Assembly (NCBI GenBank): GCA_019637315.1
Contig: JAHBVU010000006.1
Location: 156,530 to 220,529, forward strand
DNA length: 64,000 nucleotides
Source of the DNA: Gemmatimonadales bacterium
GTDB lineage: Bacteria; Gemmatimonadota; Gemmatimonadetes; Gemmatimonadales; GWC2-71-9
Direction: 5' to 3'
Part shown: in pieces, positions 57,687 to 64,000 of the stretch
How the letters are laid out: the number at the start of each line of letters is the position of its first letter
Position numbering within the stretch: position 1 is the stretch's first letter
Position numbers and translations under genes: made by a program
Notes under the pieces: model-generated
The model's input: the letters and a program-made list of their open reading frames with translations, nothing else
What the model was told of the DNA's origin: nothing
Database searches by the model: none

Positions 57687-59117
57687 GTGTCCGCCAAAGT
57701 CCTGATCCCTCTCGCCCTGCTGGCCCTGGCCCCGGCGCTGACCGCACAGACCTCGAGCGACGACTACAAGGAGCCCTACCAGCGACAGGCGCTGGAGATC
57801 TTCCGGAACATCATCACGCATCGCAGCGCCGAGGGTCATGGCAAGGTTCCGGAGGTCGCCGGGTACCTGGCGGAACAGTTCAAGGCCGGCGGGTTCCCGG
57901 CCTCCGACGTCCACGTGATTCCGATGGCGCTCCCCAACGGCGAAAGGACGGCCGTCCTGATCGTCCGCTACCGCGGCGAGCCGTCGTCCAGGGCCAAGCC
58001 CATTCTCTTCACTGCCCATATGGACGTGGTGGATGCGTTGCCCAAGGACTGGAAGCGGGACCCCTTCAAGCTCACTGAGGAGAACGGCTACTTCTACGGC
58101 CGTGGCATTCTCGACGACAAGTTCGGGATCACCACGCTGACCACCACCTTCCTCCGCCTCAAGCGGTCCGGCTACGTGCCGAATCGCGATCTGATCATCG
58201 CCTTCTCGGGGGACGAGGAGACAGGCATGCTCTCGACCCGCGCCCTGGTCACCACGCATCGGGCGCTGACGGACGCGGAGTTTGCCCTGAACGCAGACGG
58301 GGGCGGCGGGGTACTGAACGAGGCCGGGGAGCCAGAACGCTACTTGGTGCAGACCTCGGAGAAGACCTACGCCACGTTCGAGCTGACGGTCACCAACCCC
58401 GGCGGGCACTCCTCCACGCCCCGGACGGACAACGCCATCTATCAGCTGGCCTCGGTGCTCAAGCGGATCGAGGCGCACCGATTCCCGGTGCAGGTCAACG
58501 AGGCCACGCGCGCCTACTTCGAGGCGGTGTCAAAGCTCAGCCCGGGCAAGGTTGGCGATGCGATGGGACGCCTGGCACGCAATCCGAGCGACTCCGCAGC
58601 AGCCGAGGTGCTGTGGCATGAGCCGGAGCACGTCGGAATCACCCGCACGACTTGCGTAGCGACCATGCTGCGGGCCGGTCACGCCGAGAATGCCCTGCCC
58701 CAGTCAGCGACGGCCACGGTGAACTGTCGGATCTTTCCGGGTGTGGCGGTGGCGGAGGTGCGCGAAACGCTGATCCGCGTAGCTGGCGACCCCGAGGTCC
58801 AGCTGACCGTACTGGGTGACCCGATGGCCAGCCCCGCCTCTCCCATCCGTGATGATGTCTGGGACGCGGTGGCGCAGGGCGTGGCGCGGATCCGGCCGGG
58901 GACCCCGATCATTCCCTACATGGCGCCGTACGGCACTGACGGGAAGGAAATCCGCGCGGCGGGGATTCCCACCTACGGGATCATGGGTGTCTTCATAAAG
59001 GACAGCGACCAGTTTGCCCACGGGCTCGACGAGCGGGTTCCGGTCCGATCGTTCTTCGACGCGCTGGAGTTTTGGAACACGGTGATGCGCCGGCTGTCCA
59101 GCGCGACAACTCCCTGA
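57687..59117 (+). CDS. Secreted M20-family metallopeptidase
   Basis: 476 residues, GTG start with GAGG 8 nt upstream. Signal peptide SAKVLIPLALLALAPALTAQ. M20 metal site: FTAHMDVVDA (His-x-Asp), GRGILDDKFG (bridging Asp), AFSGDEETG (general base and ligand Glu), NADGGGG (Asp) and the late His in FAHGLDERV. Lid domain about 200-320 (GGHSSTP). Hydrolyses peptides or N-acyl amino acids with two zinc ions. Exported. The alternative start codons upstream give no signal peptide. Confidence 0.92.
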   Translation: MSAKVLIPLALLALAPALTAQTSSDDYKEPYQRQALEIFRNIITHRSAEGHGKVPEVAGYLAEQFKAGGFPASDVHVIPMALPNGERTAVLIVRYRGEPSSRAKPILFTAHMDVVDALPKDWKRDPFKLTEENGYFYGRGILDDKFGITTLTTTFLRLKRSGYVPNRDLIIAFSGDEETGMLSTRALVTTHRALTDAEFALNADGGGGVLNEAGEPERYLVQTSEKTYATFELTVTNPGGHSSTPRTDNAIYQLASVLKRIEAHRFPVQVNEATRAYFEAVSKLSPGKVGDAMGRLARNPSDSAAAEVLWHEPEHVGITRTTCVATMLRAGHAENALPQSATATVNCRIFPGVAVAEVRETLIRVAGDPEVQLTVLGDPMASPASPIRDDVWDAVAQGVARIRPGTPIIPYMAPYGTDGKEIRAAGIPTYGIMGVFIKDSDQFAHGLDERVPVRSFFDALEFWNTVMRRLSSATTP

Positions 59118-59251
59118 CAAGCGCGTCGCCCCTGGCCAACCCGAGGTGGTGATCGATCTGGCCCGACTCTTCGCGAATCTGCCGTAGTCGATCGTTGTAA
59201 GGTTTCTGCCGGTCGGTGTGACTGCCTTCCAAACCAACCGAACCCGGCTCG

Positions 59252-60685
59252 ATGAGAACCCTCGTATCTCCGCTACTCCCCGCCCTGCTGCTGCTCACGC
59301 TGGGAACCCCGGCAGCAGCCGCGGCGCAGACGCTGGTTCTCAAAGGCGCCACCCTGATCGACGGCACCGAACGCCCGCCGCAACCTGACGCGGTCGTAGT
59401 CATCCGGAACGGATGGATCACGGCGGTTGGTAATGCCAAGGACACCCGGGTCCCTGCCGGTGCGCGCGTCGTCGACCTGAGTGGACGCTACCTGCTGCCC
59501 GGATTCATCGAGATGCACGGCCATGTCGGTATCGGTGCGTGGGAAGTGGACTCGAGCGGCCCGAAGCGGCAGCTCGTCTACGCCTACGACGAGCCGGCAA
59601 GTCAGGAGCTGACCAAGAGCCAGCTTGCCTTCGGCATCACCACAGTCAGAAATCCCGCCGGGCTCACGAGGGAGAACGTGGATCTCAGAAATCGGGTCCG
59701 ACGTGGCGACCTGATTGGTCCGCGGATCATCACCTCGGGGGCGCCGATCGATGCGCCCGGTCCCAACACCGCGGTGGATGGCGCCGGAACACCAGAGCAA
59801 GCGCGTGCTGCGGTCGATGGGCAGGTCGCGGCGGGCGTCGACTTCATCAAGGTCTACTCCAGTCTCGACTCGACTCTGATCCGCGCCGTGGTCGATCAGG
59901 CGCACAAGCATGGCGTTCCGGTTGTTGGGCATCTCTGGCAGACGTCCTGGACCGACGCGGCGCGAATCGGGATCGACGGCATCACCCACATCATCGTCAA
60001 CAACGAGCGTCTGCTGCCCGCGGCCAAGCGGGAAGAGTACCGGAAGACGTACCTCAACGGTCAGTTCATGTTCGACTGGTTTCGCCTGGTCGACTTCGAC
60101 GGGCCCGAAATTACCGAGATGATTCGCACGCTGGTGGACAAGCGGATCTCGATCGACCCGACGCTGGTGGCGTTCGAGGGCACGGCCTGGTGGGACCAGC
60201 CGGATCACTATCCGAAGGAAGCGGACACCTTCGTGCCGCCGAGCTTTCTTGCCAAGTGGGCATCGATGAACAGCATGCGCGGGTGGACAGCGGCCGAGTA
60301 TGCCAATGCGCGGCAGCAGTTTCCCCGGATGCAGGAGCTGGCTCGGCGGCTACACCAGGCTGGCGTTCCGCTGACGGTTGGGGTCGACCATGCCAATCCG
60401 TGGATGTTTCATCACGAGATGGAACTGCTGGCGGGAGCGGGAATACCGAACGATGCGGTGCTGCGGATGGCGACCCGGAACGGTGCGCTGGCGCTGGGCC
60501 TGACGTCGGAGATCGGAACGATCGCGGTGGGTAAGCGAGCGGACCTGGTGGTGCTCGATGCCGACCCGATTGCCGACATCCGCAACACGCGGCGGATCAG
60601 CTGGGTGGTGCTCGGCGGCAAGCTGGCGCGGCCGAGCGAGTACTTGCCGGCGCGGCTGACCAGGAACCGCTCAGCCAGGCGGTGA
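59252..60685 (+). CDS. Secreted imidazolonepropionase-like amidohydrolase
   Basis: 477 residues. Signal peptide RTLVSPLLPALLLLTLGTPAAAAAQ. Metal motifs: LPGFIEMHGHVGIGA (H-x-H), carbamylated Lys in VDFIKVYSSLD, HLWQTSW, GITHIIVNN and VGVDHANP (Asp). This pattern, and the length, match the second amidohydrolase at 49.3 kb, so the genome carries several secreted paralogues. Probably a dipeptidase or cyclic-amide hydrolase in the periplasm. The start lacks a good Shine-Dalgarno; the M chosen is the only one before the signal. Confidence 0.9.
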   Translation: MRTLVSPLLPALLLLTLGTPAAAAAQTLVLKGATLIDGTERPPQPDAVVVIRNGWITAVGNAKDTRVPAGARVVDLSGRYLLPGFIEMHGHVGIGAWEVDSSGPKRQLVYAYDEPASQELTKSQLAFGITTVRNPAGLTRENVDLRNRVRRGDLIGPRIITSGAPIDAPGPNTAVDGAGTPEQARAAVDGQVAAGVDFIKVYSSLDSTLIRAVVDQAHKHGVPVVGHLWQTSWTDAARIGIDGITHIIVNNERLLPAAKREEYRKTYLNGQFMFDWFRLVDFDGPEITEMIRTLVDKRISIDPTLVAFEGTAWWDQPDHYPKEADTFVPPSFLAKWASMNSMRGWTAAEYANARQQFPRMQELARRLHQAGVPLTVGVDHANPWMFHHEMELLAGAGIPNDAVLRMATRNGALALGLTSEIGTIAVGKRADLVVLDADPIADIRNTRRISWVVLGGKLARPSEYLPARLTRNRSARR

Positions 60686-61165
60686 GCCGAGCTGAATCGT
60701 CGGCGTAGCGATGGCGATTGAGCCCATCGAGTCGACGGAGGAGGTTCATCATCTCGGCCGCGACCGGGATCCAACGATTCTTCGGAAGCGCGACAGCATG
60801 GTGTCCTCCTTCGCCGCAACCGGCGTCGTGTACGCCTCCGACGGGCAGGCCCTACCGGATTTCCGGTGCCACAATTTCGGTCATGGCGGAATCCGGCCAC
60901 CGCGCAAGATGGGTAGGTGCGTGCGTAAGTCGCTGACTGATTAGGAGGTTAGATCAGCGACTGGAGTGGCCGGACCGCCATCGAAAGGTTAGCACAACTT
61001 GCGGGCCACCGATCGACCAGTGTCACTATCAGGGTGTCAACAGTGGACACCGGTGTCTGTTCGTGGACAACTCCCCGCCGCTGCGCAGCACGGACCTTTC
61101 TGCCCGGGTATCGACTCTGGAGGTTGGGAGGTACTATCGGGGTACCCACGCCATGGGAGACAACC
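60686..61165 (-). other. Gene-poor interval with a possible degraded coding remnant
   Basis: 480 bases without a supported gene. On the minus strand, between a TAG near 60851 and the amidohydrolase 3' end, one frame reads GGVHDAGCGEGGHHAVALP, then KNRWIPVAAEMMNLLRRLDG and LNRHRYADDSARLTAWLS, which has the composition of a real protein but only an internal ATG. It may be a decayed gene fragment. The rest (about 60860-61165) shows nothing I can support, apart from the promoter region of the next gene. Confidence 0.3.
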
Positions 61166-61672
61166 GTGCGCCACCAACTCATTGGCCTGATGCTATGGCT
61201 GACCGCCCCGGCCGTATCTCTCGCCGCGCAGGACCGGGACACGCCGCCGCGCGCCAGTACCATGGCATATCTGGGCATTTCGCGGTTCGACTTCGATCGA
61301 TACATCAGAGGCGAACGGGACGCGCTCGTCTTCGGCGGCGTCCTGCGATACTCCACGAACCAGGTCGTCAGTCCTCAGGTCGTAGCCACGTTCTTCCAGC
61401 CGGATGGGATAGACGCACTTCTGCTCAATGTCGGCGTGACAGTTCAGAATCCAGGCGCGACCGTCCAACCCTACGTCGGGGCCGCAGGCGGCTATGGCGC
61501 TCGTATGGCTGGCGCCTTTGAGAGTGGGGTGTCGATTGCCGCGATGGGTGGGGTTCGGTACCGCGTTTCGGCGCGTTCCCGGGTCGTCATGGAGCTTCGC
61601 GCGACTAGTGTGAAGCGAATCAGCAATCAGGCTCTGCAGTTGACCGCCGGATATGAATGGCTGCGATTCTGA
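61166..61672 (+). CDS. Secreted outer-membrane beta-barrel-like protein
   Basis: 168 residues from a GTG at 61166, set by GGGAG 6 nt upstream; an open frame continues further upstream but lacks any start near the signal. Signal peptide RHQLIGLMLWLTAPAVSLAAQ. The mature part has alternating hydrophobic strands (STMAYLGISRFDFDRYI, VVSPQVVATFFQP, LLLNVGVTVQNP, VQPYVGAAGGYGARMAG, MELRATSVKRI, LQLTAGYEWLRF) and ends in a C-terminal Phe, as in small 8-strand outer-membrane barrels. No family recognised. Sits directly before the 21-bp repeat array. Confidence 0.65.
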   Translation: MRHQLIGLMLWLTAPAVSLAAQDRDTPPRASTMAYLGISRFDFDRYIRGERDALVFGGVLRYSTNQVVSPQVVATFFQPDGIDALLLNVGVTVQNPGATVQPYVGAAGGYGARMAGAFESGVSIAAMGGVRYRVSARSRVVMELRATSVKRISNQALQLTAGYEWLRF

Positions 61673-61728
61673 CGGGTACCGCTAACACCCCGCTACTTCA
61701 AGATCGATTTCTTACGGCACAATTAACC

Positions 61729-62033
61729 GACTCATGGACCAACGGGAATGTCCTGGGCGTTGGCTCGCAACGTCGGTCAGGTGGCCCGTAACGGCGGTCA
61801 GACAGCGGAAATGCTATTTCGGAGTCTCGAACGGACGGTGAGGCCGCGTGATACGGCGTTCAGCGTGCACGTTAGGACAATCACGCGACTCAAAGCCGCG
61901 GTCAGGGTGCGGATTCGGGCGGTCACCCGACCTGCAACGGGTGTCACGGCGCGCGTTGCGGCGGTCACCCCGGTCGAAACGGCGTTCGCTGGCCGGAAGC
62001 TGTTGTGACACGCCCGAAGCCGGCGGTCAGGCC
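61729..62033. repeat. Left part of a degenerate ~21-bp tandem repeat array
   Basis: About 14 units of 20-22 bp (one of 26) run from 61729 to the IS insertion at 62034. The consensus is GTCAC-n-CGACCCG-n-AACGGCG. Clear units: 61776-61796 (GTCAGGTGGCCCGTAACGGC, then G), 61901-61921, 61922-61942 (GTCACCCGACCTGCAACGGG, then T), 61943-61963, 62005-62025. Reading-frame phase is broken by 20- and 22-bp units. Some units fold as mini-hairpins such as ACCCG/CGGGT. Confidence 0.75.
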
Positions 62034-63381
62034 GGACCTGTCTGGAATTCTGTGTGTGAGGCCATACTCTTGGAGGAGGAGGAGTGATGGCCCGACCGAA
62101 GAAGAGACCGCCGGCCTTGCCCGAGCCCGTGTTCGCACCGGACGCGCTGGATGCCCTGATCGGGGAGCGCCGGACGGCGGACGAGCTCGAGGCCCTGTTC
62201 CGGGTGATGAAGAAGCACATCGTGGAGCGGATGCTGGGAGCGGAGTTGACGCACCATCTGGGCTACGCCCCTGGGGAGGAGAAGCCGGCCGGGCAAGCGA
62301 ATCATCGCAATGGGTCGACGCCCAAGACGGTCCTGACCGACGACGGGGCCTTGCCTCTGGAGATCCCCCGGGATCGGGCGGGGACGTTTGCGCCGCAGTT
62401 GGTGCCGAAACATGTGCGCCGGTTGCCGGGCTTCGACGCCAAGGTGCTCTCGCTGTATGCCCGGGGGCTGACCGTTCGGGAGATCCAAGGCCACCTCGAG
62501 GACCTCTATCAGATCGCGATCGCGCCGGACGTGATCAGCACGGTCACGGATGCGGTCCTCGACGAAGTCACGGCGTGGCAGCAGCGCCCGCTGGACCGGA
62601 TGTACCCCGTGGTGATTCTCGACGCCTTCCGGGTCAAAATTCGCGACGAAGGTGTCGTTCGCAAACAAGGCGGCCTACCTCGCCATTGGTGTCGCCCGCG
62701 ACGGCACGAAGGACGTGCTGGGGCTCTGGCTCGAACAGACCGAGGGGGCCGCCTTCTGGTTGCGGGTGATGACGGGACTGAAGAGCCGCGGCGTCGACGA
62801 CATCCTGATCGCGCTGATCGATGGCTTGGCCGGCTTTCCCGAGGCGATCACGACGGTCTTTCCCCAGACCCAGGTCCATCACTGTATGGTGCACTTGGTC
62901 CGCGGCAGTTTGAGCTACGTGCCGTGGGGCACTCGCCGCGCCGTCGCGGCCGAGCTGCGGGCGATCTACCGCGCCCCCACCGAGGCGGCCGCCACGGCCG
63001 CGTTGGACGCGTTCGCCCACAGTCCGGCGGGGGAACGTTACCCACCCATCGCGACGATGTGGCGCCGTCACTGGGCGCACATCCGGCCGGTGTTCGCCTA
63101 TCCGCCGGCGATCCGCCGCTTGCTGTACACGACGAATGCGATCGAAAGTCTGCACATGCAGCTGCGGAAGATTATCAAGACCCGCGGGCATTTCCCCAGC
63201 GACGAGGCGGCCACCAAGTTGCTCTACCTCGCGTTGCGGAATATCATCACGAAGTGGAAGGCGCCCTCGATGCCGTGGCAAGCCGCGCTGCCGCATCTCG
63301 CCGTGCTGTTTGGCGACCGGTTTCTGGTGGAGGGCTGAGACCGGTGTCCCGGCCTCACACACAAAAAAAACGGACAGACCC
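62034..63381. mobile_element. IS256-family insertion sequence with 8-bp target duplication
   Basis: 1348 bp. The ends are imperfect inverted repeats of 30 and 31 nt (GGACCTGTCTGG...TGTGTGTGAGGCC left; GGGTCTGTCCG...GTGTGTGAGGCC when the right end is reverse-complemented). The flanks GTCAGGCC at 62026-62033 and at 63382-63389 are an exact 8-bp target-site duplication. Removing the element and one copy restores a 21-bp repeat unit, so insertion into the array was recent enough for the duplication to remain perfect. Confidence 0.92.
62087..63338 (+). pseudogene. IS256-family transposase, one-base frameshift
   Basis: The N-terminal 190 residues are in one frame from the ATG at 62087 (GAGGAGGAGGAG ribosome site) and the rest is in the +1 frame. 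The join is at about 62662-62666, where CGCAAACAAGG has one A too many to read RNKAAYLA. Domains: IS256 DNA-binding N-terminus (LTVREIQGHLEDLYQIAIAPDVIS), then the DDE residues in VILDAFRVKIRD, IALIDGLAGFPEAI and TTNAIESLHMQLRK. The rejoined protein is about 416 residues, normal for the family. A genuine inactivating indel or a sequencing error are both possible. Confidence 0.88.
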
Positions 63382-63610
63382 GTCAGGCCACCCGAACGGC
63401 ATCCTCGGCCATCCGCACCGAGGGTCAGGCGACTCTCAACGAGTGTCACGCGACCGAAATCGTTGTCACAGAGCCCGAAAACGTCGGTTACACGAGCCGT
63501 TTTGCCTGTCACACGACCGGAAACGTCAGTCAGGCAACTCGCAACGAGGCCCACACCATTCGGAACGGTGGTCGCTATACGCGAAACGGCGTTCGGCGAC
63601 ACGACACGAC
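63382..63610. repeat. Right part of the degenerate ~21-bp tandem repeat array
   Basis: About 11 units continue after the IS: GTCAGGCCACCCGAACGGCA then T (63382), CCTCGGCCATCCGCACCGAG then G (63403), GTCAGGCGACTCTCAACGAG then T (63424), a 20-bp unit, a 22-bp unit, 63487, 63508 (GTCACACGACCGGAAACGTC then A), 63529 (GTCAGGCAACTCGCAACGAG then G), 63550, 63571 and 63591. Several carry self-complementary arms: CCTCGG/CCGAGG, ACTC/GAGT, CTCG/CGAG. After 63610 the periodicity fades. Confidence 0.75.
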
Positions 63611-63734
63611 GACCTCGCTACTCCAACCGCCACAGAGGGCCCCGGTTGCCACGCGGCGCAGAGCGGACATTGAAGAAGCTTTAGTACGACGCGCGTCCAT
63701 GGTACGATCAGGGCGACTTCTGACGGACTGCCCT

Positions 63735-64000
63735 ATGGACTGGAACCTGCTCGACCGCATTCTTGCCTGGGAACGGGTCAATCGCGACCAGTGGGACGCC
63801 GCCGTGGCGCATCTCCGGAAGTTCATCTAGCCCGCTGACCGTGCCGGCCTGATCGAGGCGATCGCTGAGAACGGGCCGAGTGAATGGGAGGACAGGAACC
63901 ACTTCGGGCCGGGGATGCAGATCAGGAATATCCTGCGAGGCGGCGGGTATGATGAGGCTGCCCTGGCGACTCAGGACCTGGACGAGGCCTGGGGCTACTT
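63735..64000 (+). pseudogene. DUF6794-like gene with an in-frame TAG, truncated by the window
   Basis: An ATG at 63735 reads MDWNLLDRILAWERVNRDQW, then DAAVAHLRKFI, then TAG at 63828-63830. The same frame continues without another stop to base 64000 as PADRAGLIEAIAENGPSEWE and then DRNHFGPGMQIRNILRGGGY and DEAALATQDLDEAWGY. The HFGxGMxIRN block resembles the DUF6794-type domain as I remember it. Either a nonsense mutation broke the gene, or the TAG is read through, or the real start lies after it. Its end is outside the window. Confidence 0.6.

Noticed and set aside
57546..58478. A 310-codon minus-strand open frame
   Set aside because: Antisense to the M20 peptidase gene, whose metal motifs are intact.
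60711..60944. Small plus-strand ORF of 77 codons
   Set aside because: No ribosome site or domain; in the same gap a minus-strand frame is more protein-like, and neither is convincing.
61748..62008. Repeat array as a coding heptad-repeat protein (7 codons per 21 bp)
   Set aside because: Frames shift at the 20- and 22-bp units and stops occur, so no single frame spans the array.
62662..62666. Programmed frameshift in the transposase
   Set aside because: The shift needed is +1 at an A run with no slippery -1 heptamer or downstream pseudoknot visible; IS256 transposases are normally one frame, so an indel is simpler.
61729..63610. CRISPR array
   Set aside because: Units diverge along their whole length and are contiguous; there are no conserved repeats separated by unique spacers and no cas genes nearby.

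Overview
The window reads as a chromosomal segment of a high-GC, diderm, free-living bacterium. The best taxonomic guess is Gemmatimonadota. The basis is indirect: many secreted proteins with Sec signals ending in A-x-A-Q, two TonB-dependent receptors, an Mla lipid-transport operon (so an outer membrane), several secreted amidohydrolases and M19/M20-type hydrolases, DinB and SnoaL-like singletons, and protein sequences resembling those I recall from that phylum. There is no rRNA to confirm it. Translation starts fall into two visible classes: genes with a GGAG/GAGG Shine-Dalgarno (often with GTG or TTG starts), and a set of at least nine genes with no Shine-Dalgarno but a TANNTT box 5-8 nt before the ATG, which suggests leaderless transcripts.

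Layout. 1-12 kb: amino-acid and peptide metabolism (class I/II aminotransferase plus M19-like protein, a D-aminoacylase-like amidohydrolase, a glutamate-1-semialdehyde-aminomutase-like enzyme next to a TetR regulator with a 22-bp palindrome upstream) and an mhqR-mhqO-mhqD-like quinone-stress cluster with two matching operators. 12.6-13.2 kb: tRNA-Ala and tRNA-Gln with promoter, terminator and an 86-bp tandem repeat. 13.4-25.3 kb: housekeeping genes (AI-2E-type permease, RNase Z, Mla operon, MutY, patatin, thioesterase, NAD synthetase) and a protein that looks like a REP-type transposase that has lost its HUH catalytic histidines. 25.5-30.6 kb: an AttEFGH-like ABC exporter. 30.7-33.7 kb: cobalamin riboswitch, BtuB-like receptor, DUF71 ATPase and DUF1289 protein, a coherent B12-salvage operon. 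33.8-40.5 kb: a five-gene ferrous-iron operon (membrane-tethered DtxR-FeoA fusion, FeoB, second DtxR, TlpA-like thioredoxin, TonB receptor with a CxxC in its plug) behind one promoter containing a DtxR box.

42.8-48.7 kb holds the best candidate for an undescribed system: a 991-aa Eco57I-type DNA adenine methyltransferase, a 735-aa SNF2-type helicase and a HAD phosphatase, each start overlapping the previous stop. A 15-bp hairpin hides the methyltransferase Shine-Dalgarno. No nuclease or specificity gene is present. 48.7-60.7 kb: secreted hydrolases (two imidazolonepropionase-like amidohydrolases, an esterase, an M20 peptidase, a serine beta-lactamase-fold hydrolase divergent from a MarR regulator), a glycosyltransferase, and an overlapping small-ORF/nucleotidyltransferase pair.

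61.7-63.6 kb holds the most unusual DNA: about two dozen degenerate ~21-bp tandem units (GTCA... CG-n-AACGG), many able to form tiny hairpins whose arms differ in sequence yet still pair. The array is split by an IS256-family element with ~30-bp inverted repeats, an 8-bp target duplication and a frameshifted transposase. The right edge holds a gene with an in-frame TAG that runs off the window.
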